NCBI GenBank assembly: GCA_003209955.1
Contig: QCOD01000011.1
Location: 1 to 37,853 of the forward strand
Source of the DNA: OCS116 cluster bacterium AG-430-B22
GTDB lineage: Bacteria > Pseudomonadota > Alphaproteobacteria > MED-G09
Direction: 5' to 3'
DNA length: 37,853 bases
Made by a program: the position numbers and the translations under genes. Of this stretch, positions 16,476 through 26,204 are shown piece by piece. Each line of letters opens with the position of its first letter. Position 1 is the stretch's first letter. The notes under the pieces are model-generated. The model saw nothing but the letters and a program-made list of their open reading frames with translations, did not search any database and was not told the DNA's origin.

Positions 16476-17386
16476 AAAGGTTCATAAGGAAATACAGTTA
16501 CAGTAGCGCCTAAATCCTGACCGACTGACTCAAATGCAGGAAATGCAGAATCAAGAAGTTTTTTAGGTGTCCATCCTTCCTTATCAACTAGACTTTTTAT
16601 TGGCCTTGGTTGATTAAACAGAACTACTTCATTTCCTCTAACAGATAAAATTTGGCCTGTTAATTTACAATCAGGAGAACAGAGAGCGACAACAGTTTGA
16701 GCAACTTGATCAGCGCGCATAGCATTTTTCATTCTTTCAACTCTTTCCTTAGATGCCTCATCTTTGATTGGGATAGTTGCAATCATCCTTGTCCAAGCAA
16801 AAGGGGCAATAATATTTGACCTAACATTTTTTATTTCATTCTCCATGGCTATAATTCTAGATAATCCTGCAATACCTAGTTTTGCAGCTGCATAATTGGC
16901 TTGACCAATATTTCCAATTAATCCAGTAGTTGATGTAAATAATACAAAATTTCCTTCTTCATTATCTCTAAAATAATTAATAGCAGCTCTACAAATATTA
17001 TAACTTCCGTTTAGATGAACATCTATTACAGCATCCCAGTCTTGATCATCCATTTTATGAAACATTTTATCTCTAAGAATTCCAGCAGGATTAACAATAG
17101 AATGAAGGTTCCCATAAGTATCTAAAGCTTGCTGAATCATAAATTCAGTACCTTTTTTAGAGGTAACTGAGTCAGAATTAGTAACGACTTCACCTCCAAT
17201 TTTTTTAATTTCTTCAGCAACAAGTTCTATAGGGTTTTTATCGCCTTCATCTCCTCCGGCAACTGATCCCCCTAAATCATTTATAACTAAACTAGCTCCT
17301 TCTTTTGAAGCTAGAAGAGCGGTTTCTTTACCAATTCCATTAGCAGCACCAGTTACTAAAACAACTTTTCCGTCTAAAACACCCAT
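16472..17386 (-). CDS. Short-chain dehydrogenase/reductase, MFE-2 / 17-beta-HSD4-like
   Basis: NAD(P)-dependent oxidoreductase of 304 residues. It has the TGAANGIGKE dinucleotide loop, the NDLGG block followed by an insertion with ELVAEEIKKIGGEVVTNSDSV, the catalytic Ser in LFTSTTG, and Tyr-x-x-x-Lys in NYAAAKLG. The insertion after the second strand and the C-terminal extension resemble the dehydrogenase domain of peroxisomal multifunctional enzyme 2 and bacterial 3-hydroxyacyl-CoA or steroid dehydrogenases. No hydratase domain is fused. GAGG lies eight bases from the ATG. The substrate is probably an acyl-CoA or lipid alcohol, inferred from family only. Confidence 0.85.
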   Translation of the reverse strand: MGVLDGKVVLVTGAANGIGKETALLASKEGASLVINDLGGSVAGGDEGDKNPIELVAEEIKKIGGEVVTNSDSVTSKKGTEFMIQQALDTYGNLHSIVNPAGILRDKMFHKMDDQDWDAVIDVHLNGSYNICRAAINYFRDNEEGNFVLFTSTTGLIGNIGQANYAAAKLGIAGLSRIIAMENEIKNVRSNIIAPFAWTRMIATIPIKDEASKERVERMKNAMRADQVAQTVVALCSPDCKLTGQILSVRGNEVVLFNQPRPIKSLVDKEGWTPKKLLDSAFPAFESVGQDLGATVTVFPYEPF

Positions 17387-17421
17387 TGAAAAACCTCATA
17401 AAATAAAAAAATTAATAAAAT

Positions 17422-18030
17422 ATGGATAAGAAATCATATATATATCATCTTACTATGTCAGATTTAAGTAAAATTATTAAATTTGCAACTGAACTGAATG
17501 AGAAAAGCACAGATGGCCTTCCTCCAGTTGATCAATGGAATCCAGAGTATTGCGGTGATATCGGTATGGAAATTAAAAGAGATGGTACTTGGTATTATAT
17601 GGGCACCCCAATAGGTAGAAAAAGGATTGTAAAACTTTTTTCAAGAATTTTAAGAAAAGAAGATGATAACACTTATGTTTTAGTGACACCGGTAGAAAAA
17701 GTTTTAATAAATGTTGAGGATGCTCCTTTTATTGCAACATATGTTGAAATTATGGGAGAAGGTAAGGAATTAAATCTTAAATTTAATACTAATGTAGACG
17801 ATACAATTGTTGCTTCAAAAGATTATCCTATAAGAGTTGTTATAAATAAAAAAACAAATGAACCTTCGCCATATATTTTAATTAGAAGAAATCTTGAAGC
17901 AAAAATATCAAGATCTGTCTTTTATGAATTAATCGAAATTGCTGAACATTTTAATAATAAGTTTGGTGTTTGGTCAGGCGGGACCTTTTTTCCTTTTTCT
18001 AATTCAAAGGATGTTATTATTGATGAATAA
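17422..18030 (+). CDS. DUF1285 family protein
   Basis: A 202-residue protein with the family hallmarks PPVDQWNPEYCGDIGMEIKRDGTWYYMGTPIGR, LFSRILRKEDD and YVLVTPVEKVLINVEDAPF. The function is unknown. In alphaproteobacteria it commonly precedes a NUDIX hydrolase, DUF6111 and pcnB, exactly as here. No signal peptide or membrane segment is seen. The start is uncertain: the ATG used lacks a Shine-Dalgarno, and a second ATG at 17455 (MSDLSKII) would remove eleven residues, perhaps matching the family better. The following gene begins inside its last codons. Confidence 0.85.
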   Translation: MDKKSYIYHLTMSDLSKIIKFATELNEKSTDGLPPVDQWNPEYCGDIGMEIKRDGTWYYMGTPIGRKRIVKLFSRILRKEDDNTYVLVTPVEKVLINVEDAPFIATYVEIMGEGKELNLKFNTNVDDTIVASKDYPIRVVINKKTNEPSPYILIRRNLEAKISRSVFYELIEIAEHFNNKFGVWSGGTFFPFSNSKDVIIDE

Positions 18031-18658
18031 GAAAATATGGAAAAAAAATATTACTAACGCAATTGATCTTTTACCTCCATCAAAAGAAGAATTAAATTTC
18101 TATCCCGGCAAAAAAAGTGATTTCGATCTAATTGAAGAGCCAAACGATAGATTGGATCCAAAAAACTTGCGATTGGCATCAGTGTTAATTGCTATTACAA
18201 ACACAGATAACCCCAGGGTTGTACTTACTAAGCGTTCAATTCATTTAGAGCAACATTCTGGTCAAATTGCTTTTCCAGGAGGAAAGGTTGAGAAAGATGA
18301 AACTGTTACTGAGGCAGCAATAAGGGAAGCAGAAGAAGAGATAGGTATTTTAAGTAATGAGATTGAGGTTTGCGGATACTTAGATACTTATGAAACTGGT
18401 ACAGGTTATAGAATTTTACCAGTTGTAGCATTTGTAAAAGAAAAATTTACAGTAAATATCAATAAAAAAGAAGTAGATGAGTTATTTGAAGTCCCTTTAG
18501 AGTTTATTTTAGATTCAAAAAACCATGTTCTTAAAAGTGGTTTTTGGAATGGTGCTGTTAGACATTATTATACAATTAATTATTCTGATTATAATATTTG
18601 GGGAGCAACCGCAGGTATGTTAGTTAATCTTTTTGAGAGAATAAAAGCCAATGCTTAA
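18023..18658 (+). CDS. NUDIX hydrolase, CoA pyrophosphatase (NudL-like)
   Basis: Predicted to split CoA or related nucleotides into 3',5'-ADP and 4'-phosphopantetheine. The Nudix box is complete: GGKVEKDETVTEAAIREAEEEIGI. Just before it is LTKRSIHLEQHSGQIAFPGGK, which matches the NuCoA (UPF0035) signature and separates it from other Nudix enzymes. The length is 211 residues from the ATG at 18023, which overlaps the end of DUF1285 by eight bases; an in-frame ATG at 18011 is an alternative. The frame is open further upstream inside the previous gene, but that part is not plausible as protein. It overlaps the next gene too. Confidence 0.9.
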   Translation: MNKKIWKKNITNAIDLLPPSKEELNFYPGKKSDFDLIEEPNDRLDPKNLRLASVLIAITNTDNPRVVLTKRSIHLEQHSGQIAFPGGKVEKDETVTEAAIREAEEEIGILSNEIEVCGYLDTYETGTGYRILPVVAFVKEKFTVNINKKEVDELFEVPLEFILDSKNHVLKSGFWNGAVRHYYTINYSDYNIWGATAGMLVNLFERIKANA

Positions 18659-18905
18659 AATTTTATATCATTTATTATATTTTCTTACCCCATTTCTTGT
18701 TTACTTTTTATGGGTGATTTTATCAAATAGTAATTTTACAAATAAAAAAACTTTTTGGGTTACATTATTAGCAATTTTAATGTTTTTAATGAGTTTAGTT
18801 TTTTTTCGTCTTTCGGATACATCATCCAAAAATTTAGACTATATTCCACCGCAAGTTATTGATGGTGAATTGAATGATGGATATTTTAAGGAAATCGATA
18901 ATTAA
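18651..18905 (+). CDS. DUF6111 family small membrane protein
   Basis: An 84-residue protein with two hydrophobic segments (about 5-25 and 35-53), then a soluble tail with DYIPPQVIDGELNDGYF. The IPPxxxDGxxxxGxF ending is the mark of DUF6111, an alphaproteobacterial family of unknown function that sits between NUDIX and pcnB. It overlaps the NUDIX gene by eight bases and ends one base before the preferred pcnB start. The conserved order suggests co-expression with tRNA nucleotidyltransferase, but no function follows from the sequence. Confidence 0.8.
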   Translation: MLKILYHLLYFLTPFLVYFLWVILSNSNFTNKKTFWVTLLAILMFLMSLVFFRLSDTSSKNLDYIPPQVIDGELNDGYFKEIDN

Positions 18906-18906
18906 T

Positions 18907-20127
18907 ATGGATTTATCTAATTTCTATCAAAACAAAGATTGTCAAAAGATCCTTAAGATTCTTAATAATAATAATGAAACATCAAGGATAGTGGGGGGTT
19001 ATGTTAGAGATTATCTTAGAAATATCGAAACTAAAGATATTGATATTGCTACAAAATTAAATCCTGATGAAGTCGTTAAACTACTTTCTAAAGAAAAAAT
19101 TAAAACTGTCCCTACTGGTTTATCGCATGGAACAGTTAGTGCTTTTATAAATGATCAAATATTTGAAATTACCACTCTAAGAAAAGACAGCAATCATGAT
19201 GGACGTCATGCAAATATAGAATTTACAGAAGATTGGGAAGAAGATGCATCAAGAAGAGATTTTACCATTAATGCTATATACATGGATTACAATGGTGAAA
19301 TATATGATCCTTTTGACGGCATATCAGATTTAAGTAATGGTGTTGTAAAGTTTATTGGAGATCCAGAAAAGAGAATTAAAGAGGATTACTTAAGAATACT
19401 AAGATATTACAGATTTTTAACGATTTATAATTCTTCAATCGATAATAATACAAGAAAGTTAATACAAAAAAATGCAGATAAAATAATCAATTTATCTTCT
19501 GAAAGAGTTCATCAGGAATTTTTAAAGATTTTATCCAATGACCACTCTGGAAAAATAATAAATTTAATGAAAGATGACGGAATACTTGAGTTAATCTTTT
19601 CTAACTCAGTCAATTTAAAAACTTATAATCGAATTATTGATATTGATAATGAACTCTTCTTTGATCAAGATATTATAATCAAATTTGCTTCATTAGTTCC
19701 CAAAAAAATTCAAAAGATTAAGGATTTAAAGTTTTTTGCTTTTTCAAACAAAGAAAAGAAAATAATTGACCTGTTGATTAATCCCAATAATGAAATCAAA
19801 AGTTATCAATCTGTAAAAGAGGTCAGAGCAATTTTATATAATTTTGGAATTGATAATTTTACAAGGTTGACTCGACTATACTGGGCAAAAGATAAGAAAA
19901 TTTCTAATATTTCCCAATGGAGAGCTCTCCTTGCAATGGGGCAGTCTTGGAAAGCACCTAAATTTCCTGTAAGTGCAAAAGATATTTTACTTCTTGGCGT
20001 ACCTGAAGGCCCATTAGTAGGAGAAATTTTAAGCGAAGTAGAGGATTGGTGGATAGAGTCAGATTTTATAGATGATAAAGCTTCTTTATTTGAAAGAATC
20101 AAGGCAATTGTAGGTGCTAAAATTTGA
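18907..20127 (+). CDS. tRNA nucleotidyltransferase / poly(A) polymerase family protein
   Basis: Class II nucleotidyltransferase. It has RIVGGYVRDYL and the metal-binding DIDIA of the head domain, then RRDFTINAIYMD, YDPFDGISDL and RIKEDYLRILRYYRF of the neck. The 406-residue length and alphaproteobacterial context fit the protein annotated as CCA-adding enzyme or pcnB; choosing between CCA addition and polyadenylation by eye is unsafe. The start at 18907 is one base after the DUF6111 stop. AAGGA at 18888-18892 is 14 bases away, rather far, and an earlier in-frame ATG at 18874 overlaps DUF6111. It is the last gene before the bc1 operon. Confidence 0.9.
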   Translation: MDLSNFYQNKDCQKILKILNNNNETSRIVGGYVRDYLRNIETKDIDIATKLNPDEVVKLLSKEKIKTVPTGLSHGTVSAFINDQIFEITTLRKDSNHDGRHANIEFTEDWEEDASRRDFTINAIYMDYNGEIYDPFDGISDLSNGVVKFIGDPEKRIKEDYLRILRYYRFLTIYNSSIDNNTRKLIQKNADKIINLSSERVHQEFLKILSNDHSGKIINLMKDDGILELIFSNSVNLKTYNRIIDIDNELFFDQDIIIKFASLVPKKIQKIKDLKFFAFSNKEKKIIDLLINPNNEIKSYQSVKEVRAILYNFGIDNFTRLTRLYWAKDKKISNISQWRALLAMGQSWKAPKFPVSAKDILLLGVPEGPLVGEILSEVEDWWIESDFIDDKASLFERIKAIVGAKI

Positions 20128-20216
20128 TGTTAAAAATGTCGCACTTCTCAATATTTTCTTTACTTTCTTGTTGAGATATTAGATACATCAAACATCATTT
20201 ATTTAAGGGGCCCTTT

Positions 20217-20738
20217 ATGTCTGATACTTTAGACGATGATAAACCAACTAGACGCGATTTTTTGTACATAACTACCGGCGCTTTTGGCGTAGTTGGTGCT
20301 GCTTCTGTTGCATGGCCTTTAATTGATCAGCTAAATCCAGATGCCTCTGTTAAAGCTGTTTCAACGGTCGAAGTTGATATATCATCTATTGAGCCAGGCA
20401 GCTTTCTTAAAGTAGCCTGGAGAGGTAAACCTATATACATCAGAAGAAGAACTAATGAAGAGATTGCTGACGCAGAAAAAGATGACAATTTGAATTTACC
20501 GGATCCTCAAAAAGATATAGATAGAGTTCAAAAAAAGGAGTGGTTAGTTGTTGTAGGAGTTTGCACTCATTTGGGGTGTATACCTATAGCTAACCAAGGA
20601 GAATATGAAGGGTGGTTCTGCCCCTGTCATGGGTCTCATTACGATATTTCTGGTAGAATTAGGAAGGGCCCGGCTCCTACTAATCTTGAGGTTCCTCCTT
20701 ACGAATTTGTGAGTGATAGCTTAATAAAAATAGGATAA
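20217..20738 (+). CDS. petA: Ubiquinol-cytochrome c reductase, Rieske iron-sulfur subunit
   Basis: Carries the 2Fe-2S cluster that takes electrons from ubiquinol in the cytochrome bc1 complex. Residues 11-34 form a Tat-type membrane anchor: TRRDFL followed by a hydrophobic stretch. Cluster-binding boxes CTHLGCIP and CPCHGSHYD are intact, and [17 protein letters not shown] is typical of the end. The length of 173 is normal. AAGGGG lies nine bases before the ATG. It is the first of three genes (petABC) with gaps of two and nine bases. Confidence 0.98.
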   Translation: MSDTLDDDKPTRRDFLYITTGAFGVVGAASVAWPLIDQLNPDASVKAVSTVEVDISSIEPGSFLKVAWRGKPIYIRRRTNEEIADAEKDDNLNLPDPQKDIDRVQKKEWLVVVGVCTHLGCIPIANQGEYEGWFCPCHGSHYDISGRIRKGPAPTNLEVPPYEFVSDSLIKIG

Positions 20739-20740
20739 TT

Positions 20741-21979
20741 ATGGATACTGATTACAAATATGAACCTAAAAATGGACTAACAAGATGGCTTGACTCAAGA
20801 CTGCCTTTAATGCGTTTTACGAGTGAGCATGTTCTCCAATTTCCGACGCCTAAAAACTTAAATTATTTTTGGACTTTTGGATTTATTCTTACGATGTGTC
20901 TTGTAACTCAGATTATCACAGGCATTATATTAGCGATGCACTATGCCCCATCTACACTTCTTGCTTTTGATAGTGTTGAACATATTATGCGTAATGTTAA
21001 TTATGGATGGCTAATTAGATATATTCATTCTAATGGAGCATCTATGTTTTTCTTAGCGGTTTTCATTCATATGTTTAGAGGTCTTTATTATGGTTCATAT
21101 AAAGAACCAAGAGAAGTTATATGGATACTAGGGTGTATTATATATCTTCTTATGATTGTAACCGCCTTTATGGGTTATGTGCTTCCTTGGGGACAAATGA
21201 GTTTTTGGGGAGCAACAGTGATTATTAATCTTGTAGGAACCTTACCATTGATAGGTGAATCACTTACCCAAATGTTACTTGGTGGTTTTGCTGTAGATAA
21301 TCCTACTTTGAATAGATTTTTTAGCCTTCATTATCTTCTACCTTTTATAATTTTTGGAGTAGTTCTGCTTCACATATGGGCTCTTCATGTTCCAGGCAAT
21401 AACAACCCTGTAGGACTTTCAGTTCAAGGAAAACAAGATACTGTAGCTTTTCATCCTTATTATACTGTAAAAGATTTTTTTGCTTATACAGTTTTCTTAC
21501 TGCTATTTTGTTATTTCATATTTTATAATCCTAATGCATTAGGCCATGCTGATAATTATATTGAAGCTGATGCAATGGTAACTCCCGCTCATATCGTACC
21601 AGAATGGTATTTATTACCTTTTTACGCAATTTTAAGAGCAGTTCCCGATAAATTGGCAGGAGTCCTTTTGATGTTTGGTGCTATAGCAGTTTTATTTTTC
21701 CTTCCTTGGCTAGATACTGCAAAAGTTAGATCAGGAAGATACCGCCCTATATTTAGATATTTTTATGTTCTTTTTGTTATTGATTGCCTGATCTTAGGGT
21801 ATCTTGGAGCACAAGTTCCTGAAGGAATATATCTTTTCCTATCAAGGGTCACTACAATTTATTATTTCGCTTTCTTTTTATTAGTACTTCCTATTTTAGG
21901 TAGAATTGAGAAAATGAAGCCAATGCCCATTGGTATATCTAATTCAGAATTAAGTAGAGACATGGTAGCAGCGGAGTAG
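20741..21979 (+). CDS. petB: Cytochrome b of the bc1 complex
   Basis: Membrane subunit that holds haems bL and bH and the quinol oxidation and reduction sites. Haem-ligand histidines are seen in the pairs [17 protein letters not shown] and [19 protein letters not shown]. The quinol-site PEWY motif is in [21 protein letters not shown]. The 412 residues contain the N-terminal and C-terminal halves in one chain, as in alphaproteobacteria. AGGAT five bases before the ATG overlaps the petA stop region. Confidence 0.98.
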   Translation: MDTDYKYEPKNGLTRWLDSRLPLMRFTSEHVLQFPTPKNLNYFWTFGFILTMCLVTQIITGIILAMHYAPSTLLAFDSVEHIMRNVNYGWLIRYIHSNGASMFFLAVFIHMFRGLYYGSYKEPREVIWILGCIIYLLMIVTAFMGYVLPWGQMSFWGATVIINLVGTLPLIGESLTQMLLGGFAVDNPTLNRFFSLHYLLPFIIFGVVLLHIWALHVPGNNNPVGLSVQGKQDTVAFHPYYTVKDFFAYTVFLLLFCYFIFYNPNALGHADNYIEADAMVTPAHIVPEWYLLPFYAILRAVPDKLAGVLLMFGAIAVLFFLPWLDTAKVRSGRYRPIFRYFYVLFVIDCLILGYLGAQVPEGIYLFLSRVTTIYYFAFFLLVLPILGRIEKMKPMPIGISNSELSRDMVAAE

Positions 21980-21988
21980 GGAGATAAA

Positions 21989-22777
21989 TTGTTAAAGCTT
22001 ATAAAAATAAAATCCTTAATCTTAATATTTTCAGTTTTTTTTGTATTAAGTAATGAAGCTTACAGTGCTGGTAGTGAGGCCTATGATTTAATTAAACCTG
22101 GATTTTCATTTGAAGGTCCTACAGGCACTTATGATAGAGCGCAATTACGAAGAGGGTATCAAGTGTATAGGGAAGTTTGTGCGTCTTGTCATAGCATGAA
22201 ACAATTGGCTTTCCGTAATTTAAATCAAAAAGGTGGCCCTGAATATACAGAAGAAGATGCAAAACTATTTGCTTCAGAATATACAGTAATTGATGGATTT
22301 GACGATTATGGAGATCCAGTTGAAAGAACTAGAATTTTAAGCGATCGTTTCCCTAATCCATATGACAGCAAAGAAGCTGCAAAAGCTTCTAATAATGGCG
22401 CTTATCCTCCAGATTTATCATTGATAACTAAAGCTAGATCGGGTGGGTACAATTACATTTATTCTCTTCTTCAAGGATATGGTAAAGAAATTCCTGAGGG
22501 TATAGAAATAAGCGATACTCTTAGCTATAATCCTTGGTTTCCTGGTAATGGCATTGCAATGTATCAGCCTTTATATGAAGAATCTGTAGAATATGAAGAT
22601 GGAACCTTTGCTTCTATAGAACAAATGTCTGCAGATGTAACAGCTTTTCTCGCTTGGTCTGCTGAGCCAGAGATGGAAGAAAGAAAAAGGCTAGGATTTA
22701 TTGTTATGAGTTTTTTAATTATATTTGTTTTATTGATGTTCTTTACGACGACAAGATTGTGGAAAGATGTTCACTAA
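21989..22777 (+). CDS. petC: Cytochrome c1 of the bc1 complex
   Basis: Passes electrons from the Rieske protein to soluble cytochrome c on the periplasmic side. An N-terminal signal peptide (to about residue 27, ending AYSAG) is followed by the haem site VCASCHSMKQLAFRNL. A Met in GNGIAMYQPL is the probable axial ligand. One C-terminal membrane anchor spans about 236-255. The start codon is TTG, supported by GGGAG five bases upstream, which overlaps the petB stop. The stop codon directly abuts the stop of convergent ychF with no base between. Confidence 0.97.
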   Translation: MLKLIKIKSLILIFSVFFVLSNEAYSAGSEAYDLIKPGFSFEGPTGTYDRAQLRRGYQVYREVCASCHSMKQLAFRNLNQKGGPEYTEEDAKLFASEYTVIDGFDDYGDPVERTRILSDRFPNPYDSKEAAKASNNGAYPPDLSLITKARSGGYNYIYSLLQGYGKEIPEGIEISDTLSYNPWFPGNGIAMYQPLYEESVEYEDGTFASIEQMSADVTAFLAWSAEPEMEERKRLGFIVMSFLIIFVLLMFFTTTRLWKDVH

Positions 22778-23875
22778 TTAGACATTGAATCTAAAGTCCA
22801 TAATGTCGCCATCCTTTACAATGTATTCCTTACCTTCAGCTCTGAGTTTACCACTATCCTTTGCTTCAATGAAGTTACCAATTGAATTTAATTCATTGTA
22901 GCTGATTGTTTCGGCTCTAATGAATCCCTTTTCAAAGTCAGTATGAATTTTACCTGCCGCTTGTGGTGCAAGAGAGCCCTTTTTAATTGTCCAAGCTTTT
23001 GTTTCTTTTGGTCCAGAAGTAAAAAAAGTTATTAATTTAAGCGCTTTATAACCCTCAATAATAAGTTTATTTAAGCCAGGTTCTTCTAGCCCTATAGTGC
23101 TTAAAAATTCTTTTTGTTCTGATATTTCAAGAAGTGATAATTGACTTTCAATATCAGCAGAAATATTTATTTTTTTTAAGCCTTTATCTTTTAGGTAGCT
23201 TCCAACTAAATCAATATAACTATTTTGCTGAGTTATAGATTCTTCATCTGTATTACAAACATAAATTGTTTCTTTATTAGTTAATAATTGGAATTCTCTT
23301 ATATATTTCACCTCATCTTCATCAAATTCAGTTTCCTTAATTAAATTACCTAAATTTAAATTTTTAATAAGAGCATCAATTAATTTTAGTTTTTTTGAAG
23401 CATCCTTATCTCCACCTCGCTCTTTTTTTTCTAGATTAGCAATCCTGTTTTCTAAACTTTCTATATCAGATAAAAGTAATTCTGTATTTATTGTCTCTAT
23501 ATCTCTTATTGGATCGATACTTCCGTTTACATGTGTAATATTTTGGTCATCAAAACATCTAATGATATGCGCTAAAGCATCAACCTCTCTTATATTTCCT
23601 AAAAACTGATTACCTAGTCCCTCTCCCTTAGATGCGCCTTCAACTAATCCAGCTATATCAACAAAAGTGATCCTTGTTGGGATAGTTTTATCTGATGAAC
23701 TTATTTCAGTGAGTTTTGATAATCGTTCGTCAGGTACATCTACTTCTCCAACATTAGGTTCAATTGTGCAAAATGGATAATTCTCTGCTTGTGCCTGCGA
23801 TGTTTGTGTTAGAGCATTAAATAAGGTAGATTTGCCGACATTTGGAAGGCCGATTATACCACACTTAAAGCCCAT
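22778..23875 (-). CDS. ychF: Ribosome-binding ATPase YchF (Obg family)
   Basis: Conserved P-loop protein that binds ribosomes and hydrolyses ATP. The P-loop is GLPNVGKSTLFNALT, and the switch region DIAGLVEGASKGEGLGNQFLGNIREVDA is diagnostic. The G4 position reads VCNTDEE instead of NKxD, which underlies the ATP preference of YchF. The C-terminal TGS domain ends ADGKEYIVKDGDIMDFRF-like (here RAEGKEYIVKDGDIMDF). The ATG follows the pth stop with no gap. Confidence 0.97.
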   Translation of the reverse strand: MGFKCGIIGLPNVGKSTLFNALTQTSQAQAENYPFCTIEPNVGEVDVPDERLSKLTEISSSDKTIPTRITFVDIAGLVEGASKGEGLGNQFLGNIREVDALAHIIRCFDDQNITHVNGSIDPIRDIETINTELLLSDIESLENRIANLEKKERGGDKDASKKLKLIDALIKNLNLGNLIKETEFDEDEVKYIREFQLLTNKETIYVCNTDEESITQQNSYIDLVGSYLKDKGLKKINISADIESQLSLLEISEQKEFLSTIGLEEPGLNKLIIEGYKALKLITFFTSGPKETKAWTIKKGSLAPQAAGKIHTDFEKGFIRAETISYNELNSIGNFIEAKDSGKLRAEGKEYIVKDGDIMDFRFNV

Positions 23876-24448
23876 TTATTTCATGTTTGACTGAAATTTT
23901 TTGATATTAGTATCAATAAGAAAATCGAAATTCTTAACAATTTTCTTTAATATCTTTTCAAAATCTTCATTTTCTTCTTTTGAGAAATCTCCAAGAACAT
24001 GCCCGGTAACTTTTTCTTTATCACCTGGGTGATTAATTCCAATTCTTAAACGTATATAGTTGTTTCCAATATTTTCATCTATGGAGGCTAAGCCATTATG
24101 GCCCGCGTTACTTCCTCCTTTTTTTAGCTTTATATCACCAAAAGATAGATCGATGTCGTCATGAAAAACAAAAATTCTTTCAGGGTTTATTTTATAAAAA
24201 TTAGAAGCTTCTCTAACTGCTCTTCCAGATTCATTCATAAAAGTTTGAGGTTTAAAAGAGATAAGTTTAATATCTTCGTAGGATCCCATCGATGTTCTCC
24301 CTAGGAATTTTGTTCTACTTCTTCCAAATTTTAACTGATTAGTAATATAGTCTAGAACCATGAAACCAACATTATGACGATTATTTTTATACTTTTCACC
24401 AGGATTTCCTAGTCCTACAAGCAGCAATGTTTCCTCGGGCATAGACAA
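23876..24448 (-). CDS. pth: Peptidyl-tRNA hydrolase
   Basis: Frees tRNA from prematurely released peptidyl-tRNA. The active-site residues are visible: Asn in GNPGEKYKNNRHNVGF with the catalytic His, and Asp in FHDDIDL; GGSNAGHNGLASI is also typical. The 190-residue length is normal. The start is TTG at 24448, six bases after AGGA, or the ATG two codons later (twelve bases after it); the TTG is slightly favoured. It follows rplY by eight bases. Confidence 0.96.
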   Translation of the reverse strand: MSMPEETLLLVGLGNPGEKYKNNRHNVGFMVLDYITNQLKFGRSRTKFLGRTSMGSYEDIKLISFKPQTFMNESGRAVREASNFYKINPERIFVFHDDIDLSFGDIKLKKGGSNAGHNGLASIDENIGNNYIRLRIGINHPGDKEKVTGHVLGDFSKEENEDFEKILKKIVKNFDFLIDTNIKKFQSNMK

Positions 24449-24456
24449 AATTTATC

Positions 24457-25167
24457 CTATTCTTTGCTTTCTTCTGTTGAGTCTTCTGATGATTCTTCTG
24501 ATATTTCCTTTCCATCAGTGGTTTGAGCTTCTTCTCCATCTGCTAATTCTTCACTATCTTCTTCAGAGGTTTCTTCTATAATCTCTTCTTCAATTTCTTC
24601 AACTGGAGCTGTAACACTGGCAATAGTTATATCTCTGTCAGTAATAACGGGATTAACATCTTCTGGTAGCGAAACATCAGATAATTTAACACTTTCACCC
24701 ATTTCAAGCTTAGATATATCAACATTTATTGTTTCAGGAATATTCAAGGCCGGGCAATCTAATTCTACAGTATAACGAGTTACAGTTAATACTCCACCTG
24801 ATTTAATTCCCGGTGAATCATTTTCACCAACAAAATTTACTTGAATTTCAACTGAGACTCTTGAGTCACCAGATAGCCTTAGAAGATCAATATGAATTAT
24901 GCTATCTTTTACTGGATCAATTTGAATATCTTTAGGAATAACTTTCATTTTTTCACCATTTGATAATTCTAAATCAAGTAAAGTTGTTAGCATTCTACCT
25001 GTATTATATAACTTTAAAGCTGATATAGAATTAATATTAACTGGAATTGGATCTTTCTTATCACCATAAACTATACAAGGAATATTTCCTTCTTTTCGAG
25101 CTGATTTAGTGAATGATTTACCCGTATTTTCCCTTAATTCGCCTTTAAAAATATTAGCTTCAGACAT
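24457..25167 (-). CDS. rplY: 50S ribosomal protein L25/TL5 (Ctc form)
   Basis: Binds 5S rRNA in the large subunit. Residues 1-90 form the L25 domain (GKSFTKSARKEGNIPCIVYG, then IIHIDLLRL), followed by the TL5 beta-domain (PGIKSGGVLTVTRYTVELDCPALNIPE). The long C-terminal tail is almost purely acidic with Ser and Thr, as is common in Ctc-type proteins. At 236 residues it is the long form. It is followed by pth, a widespread pairing. The tail DNA is a simple GAA/TCT-rich stretch that could slip. Confidence 0.95.
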   Translation of the reverse strand: MSEANIFKGELRENTGKSFTKSARKEGNIPCIVYGDKKDPIPVNINSISALKLYNTGRMLTTLLDLELSNGEKMKVIPKDIQIDPVKDSIIHIDLLRLSGDSRVSVEIQVNFVGENDSPGIKSGGVLTVTRYTVELDCPALNIPETINVDISKLEMGESVKLSDVSLPEDVNPVITDRDITIASVTAPVEEIEEEIIEETSEEDSEELADGEEAQTTDGKEISEESSEDSTEESKE

Positions 25168-25215
25168 AATCTTTTATACCTTTTAAATAAACTTCATTGG
25201 GCTTATACCCTCACT

Positions 25216-25235
25216 TTAACTTCAAAGCAAGTTAA
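25216..25235. repeat. Perfect 7-bp inverted repeat at the prs-rplY junction
   Basis: TTAACTT at 25216-25222 and AAGTTAA at 25229-25235 flank a 6-base loop; the stem includes the prs stop codon. There is no U-run after it on the minus strand, so it is not a normal intrinsic terminator. It might be an mRNA processing or partial-attenuation structure between prs and rplY, or chance. Confidence 0.3.
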
Positions 25236-26164
25236 TCAAACAAACTTGATACAGATCTTTCTTCAGAAATTCTTCTAATTGCTTCCCCAAGAAGGTGAAC
25301 AACGCTTACTGTTTCTATTTTATTAGAGTTTTTAATATCATCAGTTTCATTAATGGTGTCTGTAATTACCAATTTTGTGAGGGAAGAGTTATTAACTCTT
25401 TTTATGGCCTCCCCAGATAAAACTCCATGTGTTACATGTGCGTAAACTTCTTTTGCCCCTGCGTTTAATAATGCTTCTGCGGCGTTACATAAAGTTCCAG
25501 CTGAGTCAACAATATCATCAATCATAAAACAGCTTCTATTAGATACATCGCCTATAATATTCATCACTTCAGATTCACCTGCTTTTTCACGTCTTTTATC
25601 AACAATTGCTAGATCAGAATTTATTCTGCTTGCAATTAATCTTGCTCTTACAACGCCTCCTACATCAGGAGATACCACAATAGCACTATTCGAACCTATC
25701 TTTTTTTCAACATCAGATAAAAGAACCGGTGCGGCAAACAGATTATCTGTTGGTATATCAAAAAAGCCTTGAATCTGACCAGCGTGTAAATCAATACTCA
25801 ATACTCTGTCCGCTCCAGATTTGGCAATAAGGTTAGCTACTAGTTTAGCTGTTATTGGAGTTCGTGGACCAGGTTTTCTGTCTTGTCTAGCATATCCGTA
25901 ATAGGGAATAACAGCTGTAATTCTTTTTGCTGAAGCTCTTCTTAAAGTATCAATTAAAATAAGAAGTTCCATTAAATTATCATTTGCAGGAAATGATGTT
26001 GACTGAATAATAAAAACATCTTCACCTCTACAATTTTCATTCATTTCAACAAAAATTTCCTTATCAGAGAATTTTTTGACAGTACAATTTGCTAGTGGTG
26101 TATTTAAATACTTACCAATGTTCTCAGCTAGATCTCTATTTGAATTTCCAGATACTAATTTCAT
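25232..26164 (-). CDS. prs: Ribose-phosphate pyrophosphokinase
   Basis: Makes PRPP from ribose-5-phosphate and ATP for purine, pyrimidine, histidine and NAD synthesis. Visible motifs are the flexible-loop [49 protein letters not shown] and the PRPP-binding [13 protein letters not shown]. The 310-residue length is right for class I. It supplies the substrate of the HisG encoded in the same window. GGGAAG precedes the ATG by about eight bases. rplY follows after 64 bases. Confidence 0.98.
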   Translation of the reverse strand: MKLVSGNSNRDLAENIGKYLNTPLANCTVKKFSDKEIFVEMNENCRGEDVFIIQSTSFPANDNLMELLILIDTLRRASAKRITAVIPYYGYARQDRKPGPRTPITAKLVANLIAKSGADRVLSIDLHAGQIQGFFDIPTDNLFAAPVLLSDVEKKIGSNSAIVVSPDVGGVVRARLIASRINSDLAIVDKRREKAGESEVMNIIGDVSNRSCFMIDDIVDSAGTLCNAAEALLNAGAKEVYAHVTHGVLSGEAIKRVNNSSLTKLVITDTINETDDIKNSNKIETVSVVHLLGEAIRRISEERSVSSLFD

Positions 26165-26204
26165 TTTAAACTTCCCTTGGCTTTATTTAGCAGGGGATTA
26201 GATA

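Noticed and set aside
17939-18022. N-terminal extension of the NUDIX protein inside DUF1285
   Set aside because: It overlaps a well-supported gene in another frame; ATGs at 18011 or 18023 give a normal N-terminus.
25216-25235. Terminator between prs and rplY
   Set aside because: The 7-bp AT-rich stem lacks a following U-run on the minus strand, so it is kept only as an inverted repeat.
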